DNA of 64,000 nucleotides from Shewanella khirikhana (GCF_003957745.1 NZ_CP020373.1:1550001-1614000), one strand, 5' to 3'; shown: positions 35,868-45,319, counted from the first letter of the stretch. The notes: generated from the sequence alone by a model not told the origin. Made by a program: numbers and translations.

Positions 35868-36524
35868 ATGAAATATATAGAAGTGGATGAAGAGCTCTAT
35901 CGCTACATAGCCGGCAAAACCGAACGTATTGGCGAGAGTGCCTCCGACATTCTGAGGCGTCTGCTGGGACTGTCGGTCGCCGAAATCACCGAAGCTGCCC
36001 CCGTCGATATCAGTGAGCCCAGCATGGAAACCCCGGCTGCGGCAAAAGTGGCCGATGCGGTTACCGCCAAGCCTCAAGTAGCTGCCACAGTGGCTGCTCA
36101 GGTGTCGGCCGTATCAGCAGATATCGCTACTGTTCGCAGCGCTGAGCCAAGCGCGGATGCGAGTGCAGATAAGAGCGCCGAAATCGATTTTGCCAACTTG
36201 CTCAGCGAAACCAGCCTCGATGCGCAAAAAGGCGCCGTAGGCCGCTTCCTGTACGCATTGGAGTGCCTGCACGCCGCCGCCCCAGGCCGTTTCGAGCAGG
36301 TGTTGCAAATCCAGGGCCGCGATCGCCTCTACTTTGCCACCTCCAAAGAGGCACTGCTTAAGGCCAGTAAATCGGCCAACCCGAAAGAGATTGGTTGCAG
36401 CGGTTTTTGGGTAACCACCAATAACAATACCGCTAAAAAGCGCACCATTTTGGAAGAAGCGCTGTTGCAGCTTGGCTGCGATCCGGTGCGCGCCAAATCC
36501 CTCGGCGAATTGGCACTGGCCTGA
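35868..36524 (+). CDS. seqA: replication regulator SeqA
   Basis: 218 residues from the ATG at 35868, with AAAGGAAAG nine bases upstream; the first residues MKYIEVDEELYRYIAGKTE match SeqA. The N-terminal oligomerisation domain (1-35) and the C-terminal DNA-binding domain (from about 115) are clear; the latter holds NPKEIGCSGFWVTTNNNTAKK, which reads hemimethylated GATC. Between them is an Ala/Val/Ser-rich linker of about 75 residues, making it longer than the 181-residue E. coli protein. It probably sequesters new origins and is co-transcribed with pgm (43-base gap). Confidence 0.95.
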   Translation: MKYIEVDEELYRYIAGKTERIGESASDILRRLLGLSVAEITEAAPVDISEPSMETPAAAKVADAVTAKPQVAATVAAQVSAVSADIATVRSAEPSADASADKSAEIDFANLLSETSLDAQKGAVGRFLYALECLHAAAPGRFEQVLQIQGRDRLYFATSKEALLKASKSANPKEIGCSGFWVTTNNNTAKKRTILEEALLQLGCDPVRAKSLGELALA

Positions 36525-36567
36525 ATGAGCCACACGTTTTGGATGACTGAATAAAGGATTACACGTC

Positions 36568-38226
36568 TTGGCAATCCATGACCGCGCGGGCAAGCCCGCC
36601 CAGCAAGGGGATCTGGTTAATATCCCCAAACTGATGAGCCACTATTACCGCCTGGTACCGGATGTAAACGATCCGGCCCAGAAAGTCAGCTTCGGCACCT
36701 CTGGCCACCGTGGCTGCGCGTTCCATAAAAGTTTTAACGAGCAGCACATTCTGGCCATCGCACAGGCCGTGGTGGATTGGCGTACTCAGGCCGGGATCGG
36801 TGGCGCCCTGTATTTGGGAATGGATACCCATGCGTTGTCGCAGGCTGCTTACCTGTCGGTCATTGAAGTGCTGGTTGCCAACCATGTGTGCGTGATTGCC
36901 CAGCTCAATGACAGCTTTACCCCAACGCCTGTGGTCAGCCAGGCCATTGTTGCCGCCAATCGTGGCCAGAGCAATGCCGCTGCTCTTTGCGATGGCATTA
37001 TCATCACGCCATCCCACAATCCGCCCCAGGACGGGGGTATCAAGTACAATCCGCCCCATGGCGGCCCGGCTGAAGGCGAGATCACCGGCTGGATTGAAAA
37101 GCGTGCCAATCACTATCTGCTGCACGCCCTTGACGGTGTGAAGCGGGTTAACTACGGCATTGCGCAAATGTTGCCGTTTTTAAAGCATAAAGATTTGATA
37201 GCGCCCTACGTGAACGACCTTGCGCAAGTGGTGGATATGGCCGCTATCGCCAAAGCTGGCGTGCGTATTGGGGTTGACCCACTGGGTGGCAGCGGCATTC
37301 ATTACTGGCAGCCGATCGCCAAACAGTATGGGCTTGATATCACTCTGGTTAATCACAGCGTTGACCCAACGTTCGGGTTTATGACCCTGGATAAAGACGG
37401 CAAAATCCGTATGGATTGCTCATCGCCCCATGCGATGGCCGGCCTGCTGGTACATAAAGACAAATTTGATATCTGCGTTGGTAACGATCCTGACTACGAC
37501 CGCCACGGCATCGTATGCCCGGGCACTGGCCTGATGGATCCGAACCATTATCTGGCCGTTGCCATCGACTATCTGCTGGGCCACAGACCCCAGTGGGCCA
37601 AAACCTTATCTGTGGGTAAGACCCTGGTGTCGAGCTCACTTATCGACAAGGTTTGCGGCGCCCATCAGGTGCCTTTGATGGAAGTGCCGGTGGGCTTTAA
37701 GTGGTTTGTCGATGGTCTGGCCGATGGCAGTGTCTGCTTTGGCGGTGAAGAAAGTGCCGGTGCAGCCTTCCTTAAAATGGATGGCACTACCTGGTGTACC
37801 GATAAAGACGGCTTCATTCTGGCGCTGCTCGCGGCCGAAATCCTTGCCGTGACAGGTAAAACGCCTGCCCAGCGTTACGAAGAGCTGGTTGCCGAGCACG
37901 GCCGCTGCTTCTATAAGCGTATCGATAGCCCGCTGAACCCCAAGATGAAGGCCAAGTTTGCTGCGCTGAATGCTGAAACCCTGGGGGCAGCCGCTGTTGC
38001 CAGTGATGAGATAACCGCGGTGCTGACCAAGGCCCCGGGCAACGATGCTGCCATTGGCGGTATTAAGGTGTGCACCGACAAAGGCTGGTTTGCCGCCCGG
38101 CCATCGGGCACAGAGCCGCTGTTTAAGCTGTATGCTGAAAGCTTTGTCAGCGAGGCTCATCTGGGTGAGCTGATTGCCGATGCACAGGCTATTCTCGGCG
38201 CGGCGCTCAAGGCCATTAAAATCTAA
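36568..38226 (+). CDS. pgm: phosphoglucomutase (alpha-D-glucose phosphate specific)
   Basis: 552 residues from a TTG start at 36568 with AAGGA before it; this gives MAIHDRAGKPAQQGDLVNI, the family N-terminus. The phosphoserine loop is TPSHNPPQDGGIKYNPPHGG, the metal site DPDYDRHG and the sugar-binding loop GGEESAG, with the phosphate-binding RPSGTEPLFKLY near the C-terminus. It interconverts glucose-1- and glucose-6-phosphate, linking to glycogen and surface sugars. The seqA-pgm pairing is widespread in gammaproteobacteria. Confidence 0.96.
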   Translation: MAIHDRAGKPAQQGDLVNIPKLMSHYYRLVPDVNDPAQKVSFGTSGHRGCAFHKSFNEQHILAIAQAVVDWRTQAGIGGALYLGMDTHALSQAAYLSVIEVLVANHVCVIAQLNDSFTPTPVVSQAIVAANRGQSNAAALCDGIIITPSHNPPQDGGIKYNPPHGGPAEGEITGWIEKRANHYLLHALDGVKRVNYGIAQMLPFLKHKDLIAPYVNDLAQVVDMAAIAKAGVRIGVDPLGGSGIHYWQPIAKQYGLDITLVNHSVDPTFGFMTLDKDGKIRMDCSSPHAMAGLLVHKDKFDICVGNDPDYDRHGIVCPGTGLMDPNHYLAVAIDYLLGHRPQWAKTLSVGKTLVSSSLIDKVCGAHQVPLMEVPVGFKWFVDGLADGSVCFGGEESAGAAFLKMDGTTWCTDKDGFILALLAAEILAVTGKTPAQRYEELVAEHGRCFYKRIDSPLNPKMKAKFAALNAETLGAAAVASDEITAVLTKAPGNDAAIGGIKVCTDKGWFAARPSGTEPLFKLYAESFVSEAHLGELIADAQAILGAALKAIKI

Positions 38227-38243
38227 ACGCTTTGCTGCACAAT

Positions 38244-38274
38244 AAAAAAACGCGCCCTATGGCGCGTTTTTTTA
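38244..38274. terminator. bidirectional terminator, pgm / msrA
   Basis: AAAAAAACGCGCC and GGCGCGTTTTTTT pair around CTAT between convergent genes. Confidence 0.93.
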
Positions 38275-38305
38275 TCTTTGGATGCACACTTGGCGCTACA
38301 TCTAC

Positions 38306-38800
38306 TCAATACTCGATATGGCAACTGGGCAGGTTGTTCTTATCCAGATAATTCTGATGATATTCTTCGGCCACGTGGAAGGTTTGCAGCGGTACGATTT
38401 CAGTCACTATGTGGCGGCTACCCCAGCGGCCAGAGCGGGCGAGGGCGAGTTTGGACGCTTCTGCCTGTTCTTTTTGCAGCTTGTCGTGGAAAAAGATAGT
38501 GCTGCGGTACTGGGTACCTATGTCACCGCCCTGTTGGTTGAGGCTGGTTGGGTTATGGTTTTTCCAAAACACCTGTAGCAAATCGTCAAAGCTCACCTGA
38601 CTTGGGTCGAATTCAACCTGCACCACTTCGGCATGGCCGGTGATGCCTTTCTTTACATCTTCATAGCGGGAATATTTGTCGTTACCGCCCATGTAACCGC
38701 AGGTGGCGCTGATCACGCCCGGGATCTGCCGGAAAAAATACTCTACACCCCAAAAACAGCCGGCGCCGAAGGTGGCAAATGATGAACTGGATTGTGACAT
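38306..38800 (-). CDS. msrA: peptide-methionine (S)-S-oxide reductase MsrA
   Basis: 164 residues from the ATG at 38800, with AGAGG five bases upstream. The catalytic motif GAGCFWGVEYFF sits near residue 13; further MsrA blocks are GYMGGNDKYSRYEDV and HAEVVQVEFDPSQVSFDDLL. A longer reading to 38959 adds 53 residues without signal-peptide or family features. It reduces methionine-S-sulfoxide in oxidised proteins. The resolving Cys expected near the C-terminus is replaced or shifted (the end reads NNLPSCHIEY, with one Cys). Confidence 0.94.
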   Translation of the reverse strand: MSQSSSSFATFGAGCFWGVEYFFRQIPGVISATCGYMGGNDKYSRYEDVKKGITGHAEVVQVEFDPSQVSFDDLLQVFWKNHNPTSLNQQGGDIGTQYRSTIFFHDKLQKEQAEASKLALARSGRWGSRHIVTEIVPLQTFHVAEEYHQNYLDKNNLPSCHIEY

Positions 38801-39108
38801 GGAAACCTCTATGGATGTCTGGACGGCTAAATTGTGATGAAACTTTGTCGTAAATGCAATAGGGCGAGGCGGCTTTGTTATCAACTGCGGCGTGGCAATG
38901 GCTAAATGATTGAGATCAGGCTTAAATAGCTGTGATAGTATTGGCACAAAAAACTGCATGGCCTCACGGATTGCTGCCGGTTTGACTGCTTAACAGTTGT
39001 CTGGCTGCTCGGCTGTAATGTCCGGCCAACAGGCGGTTATCAGCAAGCAAAGCCTTAGGGAAGGCGTGAAGCTGTCTTCGCCCCTTCCTCAGAGAAAGGA
39101 GACCCCAA

Positions 39109-40155
39109 GTGCTTAACCTACTGCAAGGCTGCAAAGACTTTTTGCATCTCACCCTGTCCAATCCTGAACACTTAAACCCCATCGCCCCCCAACTTCTGCA
39201 TGGCCACACCAAAGTAAGCCTTTGGGATACCGGCGTACTGCTGTTTGAACCGGCAGCCGGCAACAGCCAAAAAGATGTGGTGCTCTCGAGCGGGGTGCAC
39301 GGCAACGAAACTGCGCCCATTGAGCTTTGTAACGGCCTTATTCGGGATCTGCTGGAAGGGCGTTTGCAGGTAAAAGAGCGGGTTTTGTTCCTGATTGGAA
39401 ACCCGGCCGCCATCAACAATGGCACCCGCATCGTAGATGAAAACATGAACCGCCTTTTTAGCGGTGAGCACAGCCGTGGCCCCGGGCTGTCAAACCCGGA
39501 GCGGGTAAGAGCCAAAAAGCTTGAGGCCTATGTCACTCGGTTCTTCAGCGAAGGCGCGGCAATCGGCGCAGGCAGACAGCGAATTCATTACGACTTGCAC
39601 ACCGCCATCCGTGGCTCCAAGCATGAAAAGTTTGCTATCTATCCCTATCGCCCAGGCCGCGCCTTCAGTGGTGAGCAAATCATGTTCCTGGCGGCGAGTG
39701 GCGTTGATACAGTGCTGTTCCACCACGAACCTACCACTACTTTCAGTTATTTCTCATCGGAACTGTTCCGCGCCGACGCCTTTACCATAGAGCTTGGCAA
39801 GGTGTATCCCATGGGGCAGAACGACATGAGCAAGTTCGACAGCACCCGCGAAATGTTTAAACGGCTTATCTGTGCTGAGCCGCTGGAATTGCCGGCCTTT
39901 GATGCCACTCAGGTGAACCTCTATCAGGTTTGCAGGGTCATTAATAAAGAAGCCGACGACTTTGAATTTACCTTCAGCACCGATGTAGAAAACTTTACTG
40001 CCTTCCCCCGTGGCCATGTGATTGCCCGTCAGGCCGGTAAGGACATACTGATTGAGCAGGAAACCGAAGCTGTGGTGTTCCCCAATGCCAAGGTGCCTAT
40101 TGGCCAGCGCACTGTGATCATGCTGGTACCCGCGGTAAATCCACACGTGGAATAA
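39109..40155 (+). CDS. astE: succinylglutamate desuccinylase
   Basis: 348 residues from a GTG at 39109, supported by AAAGGAGA. It is a zinc carboxypeptidase-like AstE: zinc ligands His64 and Glu67 in SGVHGNETAP and His164 in YDLHTAIRGS, plus DENMNRLF. It is the last step of the arginine succinyltransferase route, giving glutamate and succinate. The other ast genes are not in the window; astE stands apart here. Confidence 0.94.
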   Translation: MLNLLQGCKDFLHLTLSNPEHLNPIAPQLLHGHTKVSLWDTGVLLFEPAAGNSQKDVVLSSGVHGNETAPIELCNGLIRDLLEGRLQVKERVLFLIGNPAAINNGTRIVDENMNRLFSGEHSRGPGLSNPERVRAKKLEAYVTRFFSEGAAIGAGRQRIHYDLHTAIRGSKHEKFAIYPYRPGRAFSGEQIMFLAASGVDTVLFHHEPTTTFSYFSSELFRADAFTIELGKVYPMGQNDMSKFDSTREMFKRLICAEPLELPAFDATQVNLYQVCRVINKEADDFEFTFSTDVENFTAFPRGHVIARQAGKDILIEQETEAVVFPNAKVPIGQRTVIMLVPAVNPHVE

Positions 40156-40182
40156 GGCTGTAAAGCAATTAATACATGCATT

Positions 40183-40202
40183 CGGGGGAAACTTGTCCCC
40201 CG
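40183..40202 (+). terminator. possible weak terminator after astE
   Basis: CGGGGGA and TCCCCCG pair around a 6-base loop, 28 bases beyond the stop, but no U-run follows, so termination would be weak or factor-assisted. Confidence 0.35.
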
Positions 40203-40228
40203 TCATAGTGTAATGATTGTCAGGTAGT

Positions 40229-40242
40229 TTACGTTAACGTAA
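40229..40242. promoter_or_regulatory. perfect palindrome upstream of bkdA1, LiuR-like operator
   Basis: TTACGTTAACGTAA is a perfect 14-base palindrome, 66 bases before the bkdA1 ATG. MerR-type LiuR controls branched-chain amino-acid breakdown genes in this group through an ACGT-containing palindrome of this type. The link to LiuR is from memory of that regulon and needs a motif search. Confidence 0.5.
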
Positions 40243-40307
40243 TGTTCATCCCGCGTTTTACATACAGGCCAGGTTGTGTCCGGCCACAATGATAACAAGA
40301 GCAGAAT

Positions 40308-41486
40308 ATGAGCAACGCAACAACAAACCAAGAGACTGTGCATAAGGTCTCCTTCCTCGACAGGGAGTCGCTGCACATCCCCATTCTCAAGATCCTTCAG
40401 GCCGACGGTACGCCTTACGAGGAAGCCGTTCTCCCGCAAATCGATGAAGCCCTTGCCAAGCGCATCTATGACGCCTGTGTGTTCACCCGGGTGCTGGACG
40501 AGCGCATGTTGGGTGCACAGCGCCAGGGTCGTATCAGTTTTTACATGACCTGTACCGGTGAAGAAGCCGCCATCGTCGGCAGCGCCGCTGCCCTGGATGA
40601 CAAAGACGTTATCCTGGCTCAATACCGCGAGCACGCCGCCCTGCGCTATCGCGGTTTTACGACTGAGCAGTTTATGAACCAGATGTTCAGTAACGAAAAA
40701 GATCTCGGTAAAGGCCGCCAGATGCCTATCCATTACGGCACGGCAGCCCTGCATTATCAAACCATTTCCTCGCCACTGGGCACCCAAATCCCACAAGCCA
40801 CCGGCGTCGGTTACAGCCTGAAAATGAAAGGCGAGCGCAATGTGGCCATTTGCTACTTTGGTGAAGGCGCAGCTTCAGAAGGCGATTTCCACGCCGGTCT
40901 GAACATGGCTGCGGTGCTGAAAGCGCCGGTGATTTTCTTCTGCCGCAACAACGGCTACGCCATTTCCACCCCCACCGAAGAGCAGTTTGCCGGTAACGGC
41001 ATTGCCAGCCGCGGTGTGGGCTACGGCATGCATACCATTCGCGTAGACGGAAACGATATGCTGGCGGTGCTTGCCGCCACCCAGCAGGCCCGTGCCTATG
41101 CCCTTGAGCACAATGCGCCTGTGCTGATTGAAGCCATGACCTATCGACTCGGTGCCCATTCTTCTTCTGATGACCCTTCCGGTTACCGCTCTAAGGAAGA
41201 AGAAGCCAAATGGCGTGAGCACGATCCGGTTAAGCGATTCAAGCTGTGGCTTATCAATAAAGGCTGGCTCGCCGAAGCCGACGATGAAACCATGTACGAG
41301 AAATACCGCGAAGAAGTCCTGGCCTCCGTTAAAGTGGCCGAGAAAATTCCGGCCCCCCGCATCGATGAGATCATTGAGGATGTCTACGATGAGCCAACGC
41401 CGCAGCTGAAAAAGCAGCTGGAGTCGCTGAAGGCGCACGTGAAAAAGTATCCGCAAGCTTATCCAAAAACTGCAGGGAGGCTCTAA
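40308..41486 (+). CDS. bkdA1: branched-chain 2-oxoacid dehydrogenase E1 alpha
   Basis: 392 residues. The thiamine diphosphate motif reads GEGAASEGDFHAGLNMAA, then VIFFCRNNGYAIST. The phosphorylation-loop region YRLGAHSSSDDPSGYR is as in branched-chain rather than pyruvate E1 alpha. With the beta subunit it decarboxylates the oxoacids of Val, Leu and Ile and passes the acyl group to E2. It is first of a three-gene operon (3-base gap to E1 beta). E3 (lipoamide dehydrogenase) is not in the operon and must come from elsewhere. Confidence 0.93.
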   Translation: MSNATTNQETVHKVSFLDRESLHIPILKILQADGTPYEEAVLPQIDEALAKRIYDACVFTRVLDERMLGAQRQGRISFYMTCTGEEAAIVGSAAALDDKDVILAQYREHAALRYRGFTTEQFMNQMFSNEKDLGKGRQMPIHYGTAALHYQTISSPLGTQIPQATGVGYSLKMKGERNVAICYFGEGAASEGDFHAGLNMAAVLKAPVIFFCRNNGYAISTPTEEQFAGNGIASRGVGYGMHTIRVDGNDMLAVLAATQQARAYALEHNAPVLIEAMTYRLGAHSSSDDPSGYRSKEEEAKWREHDPVKRFKLWLINKGWLAEADDETMYEKYREEVLASVKVAEKIPAPRIDEIIEDVYDEPTPQLKKQLESLKAHVKKYPQAYPKTAGRL

Positions 41487-41489
41487 GCC

Positions 41490-42467
41490 GTGGCTGAAAT
41501 GAATATGTTGCAAGCCATCAACAGTGCTCTGCGCATTGCGATGGAAAAAGACCCAACCATGTTGGTGTTCGGTGAAGACGTGGGCCACTTTGGCGGCGTG
41601 TTTCGCGCCACTTCCGGCCTGCAGGATACCTTTGGCAAGGGGCGCTGCTTTAACACCCCGCTGACCGAGCAGGGGATTGCCGGTTTTGCCAACGGTCTGG
41701 CCTCTAATGGCACCACTGCCGTGGCCGAAATCCAGTTCGCCGACTATATCTTCCCGGCGTTCGATCAGATTGTGAACGAGAGCGCCAAGTTCCGTTATCG
41801 CTCAGGCAATGAGTTCAATGTGGGCGGACTGGTGTATCGCACCCCTTACGGCGGCGGTATTGCCGGTGGTCATTATCACTCTCAGTCGCCTGAGGCCTAT
41901 TTCACCCAGACCCCGGGTCTGAAGGTGGTTGTGCCCCGTAACGCCCATCAGGCCAAGGGCCTGCTGCTGGCGTCTATCCGCGACAAAAACCCTGTGGTGT
42001 TCTTCGAGCCAAAGCGCCTGTACCGAGCCAGCGTTGGCGAAGTGCCTGAAGGCGATTATGAGCTGCCACTGGGCAAGGCCGAAGTGGTGAAAGAAGGTAA
42101 AGACATCACGCTGCTCGCCTGGGGCGCGCAGATGGAAATCGTCGAAAAAGCTGCCGAAATGGCGGAAAAAGAAGGTATTTCCTGTGAAATCATCGACCTT
42201 CGTACCCTGGCTCCCTGGGATGTGGACACAGTTGCCGAGTCGGTGAAAAAGACCGGTCGTTTGCTGATTAACCACGAAGCGCCGCTTACCGGTGGCTTTG
42301 CCGGCGAAATCGCCGCGACCATTCAGGAAGAGTGCTTCCTGTATCTTGAGTCGCCCATCGCCCGGGTTTGTGGTTTGGATACCCCGTATCCGCTTATCCA
42401 CGAAAAAGAATATATGCCGGATGCGCTCAAGACCTTTGAAGCCATCAAGGCCAGCGTCAACTTCTAG
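41490..42467 (+). CDS. bkdA2: branched-chain 2-oxoacid dehydrogenase E1 beta
   Basis: 325 residues from a GTG at 41490 (an ATG four codons later is possible). It shows the E1 beta transketolase-like fold: VFGEDVGHFGGVFRAT, FNTPLTEQGIAGFANGLA, GGHYHSQSPEAYF and the C-terminal LRTLAPWDVDTVAESVKKTGRLLINHEAP. It pairs with BkdA1 to form the alpha2-beta2 E1. Nine bases separate it from the E2 gene. Confidence 0.93.
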   Translation: MAEMNMLQAINSALRIAMEKDPTMLVFGEDVGHFGGVFRATSGLQDTFGKGRCFNTPLTEQGIAGFANGLASNGTTAVAEIQFADYIFPAFDQIVNESAKFRYRSGNEFNVGGLVYRTPYGGGIAGGHYHSQSPEAYFTQTPGLKVVVPRNAHQAKGLLLASIRDKNPVVFFEPKRLYRASVGEVPEGDYELPLGKAEVVKEGKDITLLAWGAQMEIVEKAAEMAEKEGISCEIIDLRTLAPWDVDTVAESVKKTGRLLINHEAPLTGGFAGEIAATIQEECFLYLESPIARVCGLDTPYPLIHEKEYMPDALKTFEAIKASVNF

Positions 42468-42476
42468 GAGCCCGGT

Positions 42477-44081
42477 ATGATTAAAGATTTTATTTTGCCG
42501 GACATCGGTGAAGGCGTGGTCGAGTGTGAGCTGGTTGAATGGCTGGTGAGCGAAGGCGACCAGATTGCCGAAGATCAGCCCATTTGCGACGTGATGACCG
42601 ACAAAGCCCTGGTGCAAATCCCGGCGCCCTTTGCCGGTGTGGTCAGCAAGCTTTATTACGCCAAGGGTGAAATCGCCAAGGTGCATGCACCCTTGTACGC
42701 CGTTGAAATCGAAGGCGAGGGCACCGATGCGCCAGCGGCTCCGGTTGAAACCAGTGCTGAAGCCGCGCCTGCCGGCACACCTGCTGCGCCCGGCGCCACG
42801 GCCGTTGCAGCGAGTGCCGGTAAGCAGGTCGAAGACTTCCTGCTGCCCGATATTGGCGAAGGCATTGTGGAATGTGAGCTGGTCGAGTGGCTGGTAAACG
42901 AAGGCGATATGGTTGAAGAAGATCAGCCCATTGCCGACGTGATGACAGATAAAGCGCTGGTACAAATCCCCGCGCTGAAAGCAGGTAAAATTGTTACCCT
43001 GCATTATCGTAAGGGACAACTTGCCAAGGTGCATGCGCCGCTTTACGCCATCGAGGTGGAAGCTGATCATCCGGTTGCCACGGCTAACATAGCGCCAGTC
43101 GCAAGTGACGATGGTAACCAGTCTGGGCGTGCTGCTCCGGCTACCGCTGCGGTTATTGGGAATGGCAAGGCGCTGGCAAGCCCAGCGGTGCGCCGCATGG
43201 CCCGCAGCCTGGATGTGGATTTATCGCAGGTGCCCGGCAGCGGTAAGCATGGCCGTGTGTATAAAGAAGACATTGAGCAGTACCTGAAGGGCGGCACAGC
43301 TCCTGTCGCTCAAGCCCCTGTTGCTCAAGCTCAAGCGACAGCTGCTTCTGCGGCGGCTCCTGTACAGCCTGCAGTTGGTGACAGAGTGGAGCCAATTCGC
43401 GGCGTAAAAGCTGCGATGGCGCGTCAGATGATGGACTCAGTCTCCAGCATCCCGCACTTTACCTACTGTGAAGAAATTGACCTTACCGATCTCGTTGCCC
43501 TGCGCGAGCGCATGAAGGCCAAGTACAGCAGTGACGATTTGAAGCTGACCATGATGCCATTCTTCATGAAGTCGCTGTCACTGGCTCTCAGTGAGTTTCC
43601 GGTGGTTAACAGTCAGGTGAATGCCGATTGCACCGAGCTGACCTACAAGGCCAGCCACAACATAGGTATGGCGGTGGACTCCAAAGTGGGCCTGCTGGTG
43701 CCTAACGTGAAGGATGTGCAGAGCAAGTCGATTCTGGATGTGGCCCGTGAAATCACCCGTCTGACCGAGGCGGCCCGCAGTGGCCGGGTAACACCTGCGG
43801 ACCTTAAAGGTGGCACCATCTCCATCTCCAACATTGGCGCCCTGGGCGGCACTGTGGCTACCCCTATTATCAACAAGCCTGAAGTGGCCATTGTGGCGCT
43901 GGGTAAGTTGCAGACACTGCCACGCTTTGCCGAAGACGGCAGCGTGCAGGCGCGCAAGATAATGCAGGTGAGCTGGAGCGGCGATCACAGAGTTATCGAT
44001 GGCGGCACCATTGCCCGCTTCTGTAACCTGTGGAAGCAGTATCTGGAGCAGCCGGAAGATATGCTGCTGGCCATGCGCTGA
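42477..44081 (+). CDS. bkdB: branched-chain 2-oxoacid dehydrogenase E2 (lipoamide acyltransferase), two lipoyl domains
   Basis: 534 residues. Two lipoyl domains (about 1-80 and 118-195) repeat the motif DVMTDKALVQIP with lipoyl lysines Lys43 and Lys159. Ala/Pro-rich linkers separate them from the E1/E3-binding domain (SPAVRRMARSLDVDLSQVPGSG region) and the catalytic domain, which ends with SWSGDHRVIDGG (active His). Many bacterial BCKDH E2 proteins have one lipoyl domain, so the duplication is notable. It is the last gene, followed by a terminator. Confidence 0.94.
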   Translation: MIKDFILPDIGEGVVECELVEWLVSEGDQIAEDQPICDVMTDKALVQIPAPFAGVVSKLYYAKGEIAKVHAPLYAVEIEGEGTDAPAAPVETSAEAAPAGTPAAPGATAVAASAGKQVEDFLLPDIGEGIVECELVEWLVNEGDMVEEDQPIADVMTDKALVQIPALKAGKIVTLHYRKGQLAKVHAPLYAIEVEADHPVATANIAPVASDDGNQSGRAAPATAAVIGNGKALASPAVRRMARSLDVDLSQVPGSGKHGRVYKEDIEQYLKGGTAPVAQAPVAQAQATAASAAAPVQPAVGDRVEPIRGVKAAMARQMMDSVSSIPHFTYCEEIDLTDLVALRERMKAKYSSDDLKLTMMPFFMKSLSLALSEFPVVNSQVNADCTELTYKASHNIGMAVDSKVGLLVPNVKDVQSKSILDVAREITRLTEAARSGRVTPADLKGGTISISNIGALGGTVATPIINKPEVAIVALGKLQTLPRFAEDGSVQARKIMQVSWSGDHRVIDGGTIARFCNLWKQYLEQPEDMLLAMR

Positions 44082-44102
44082 TCCTCATCTTAATGTCTTT
44101 TA

Positions 44103-44126
44103 AAAAGCGCCTGCGGGCGCTTTTTT
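44103..44126 (+). terminator. terminator of the bkd operon
   Basis: AAAAGCGCC and GGGCGCTTTTTT pair around TGC, 21 bases after the bkdB stop. Confidence 0.92.
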
Positions 44127-44251
44127 GTTATCTGTAGCCGTGGTCCGAAGGTTGGCATTGTGGATAAGCGAGCGGCTATCGGCCAAAACACCTTAATCTT
44201 TTGCCTGGCTTTACGTATAATGCGCCGAAGTCGTGTGTTGTCGGAATTAGC

Positions 44252-45319
44252 ATGAGTCAACAAGCCCCCATTCTGGAACCCATTCAGTATCCATTTCCAC
44301 CCAAGCCCATCCCACTTTCGGATGCGCAGAAGCTGGAATACAAAGAAAAAATCAAGGCGCTTTTGAAAGCACGCGATGCCGTGCTGGTTGCGCACTACTA
44401 CACAGATCCCGAAATCCAGGCGCTGGCAGAAGAAACCGGCGGCTGCGTATCTGATTCGCTGGAAATGGCCCGCTTTGGCCGTGACCACCCCGCGCAAACC
44501 CTTATCGTTGCCGGTGTGAAGTTCATGGGTGAAACCGCCAAAATCTTAAGCCCGGAAAAAACCGTGCTGATGCCTACGCTTGAAGCCACCTGTTCCCTGG
44601 ACGTGGGTTGCCCCATCGAAACCTTCAGTGCCTTTTGTGATGCTCACCCAGACCACACTGTGGTGGTGTATGCCAACACCTCTGCTGCCGTAAAGGCCCG
44701 TGCCGATTGGGTGGTCACATCCAGCATTGCCCTTGAAATCGTTGAGCACCTGGACAGCGAAGGCAAGAAAATCATCTGGGGCCCGGACAGACACCTTGGC
44801 AGCTACATCGCCAAGCAAACCGGCGCCGAGATGCTGCTGTGGCAGGGCGAGTGTATCGTTCACGATGAATTCAAATCCAAGGCGCTGCGCGAGCTTAAAA
44901 TCCAGTACCCGGATGCGGCTGTGCTGGTGCACCCAGAGTCACCGGCCAGCGTGGTGGAAATGGCCGATGCCGTAGGCTCGACCAGCCAGCTTATCAAGGC
45001 TGCGCAAACCCTGCCGAACGATACCTTTATCGTGGCCACCGACAAGGGCATCTTCTACAAGATGCAGCAGGCTGCCCCCGGTAAGACATTGATTGAAGCC
45101 CCAACCGGCGGTAACGGCGCAACCTGTAAAAGCTGCGCCCATTGCCCCTGGATGGCGATGAACGGCCTTAAGGCGATTGAAGCGGCATTGTCTGCCACTG
45201 ACACCGCCACCCATGAGATTTTTGTGGATGAGTCGCTGCGTGAGCGCGCCAAGCTGCCACTTGATCGCATGCTCGATTTTGCCAAGACCTTGAATATGCA
45301 AATTAAGGGCAACGCCTGA
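44252..45319 (+). CDS. nadA: quinolinate synthase A
   Basis: 355 residues from the ATG at 44252 (MSQQAPILEPI). VLVAHYYTDPEIQALAEETGG opens the first of three similar domains. The [4Fe-4S] cluster ligands are Cys in EATCSLDVGCPI, in the central GEC region, and in CKSCAHCPWM near the C-terminus. It condenses iminoaspartate with dihydroxyacetone phosphate to quinolinate in NAD synthesis. nadB is not adjacent. Monocistronic. Confidence 0.96.
   Translation: MSQQAPILEPIQYPFPPKPIPLSDAQKLEYKEKIKALLKARDAVLVAHYYTDPEIQALAEETGGCVSDSLEMARFGRDHPAQTLIVAGVKFMGETAKILSPEKTVLMPTLEATCSLDVGCPIETFSAFCDAHPDHTVVVYANTSAAVKARADWVVTSSIALEIVEHLDSEGKKIIWGPDRHLGSYIAKQTGAEMLLWQGECIVHDEFKSKALRELKIQYPDAAVLVHPESPASVVEMADAVGSTSQLIKAAQTLPNDTFIVATDKGIFYKMQQAAPGKTLIEAPTGGNGATCKSCAHCPWMAMNGLKAIEAALSATDTATHEIFVDESLRERAKLPLDRMLDFAKTLNMQIKGNA

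Noticed and set aside
41802..43070. 422-codon minus-strand frame over bkdA2/bkdB
   Set aside because: Antisense to two recognised subunits; its internal repeats only mirror the duplicated lipoyl domains.
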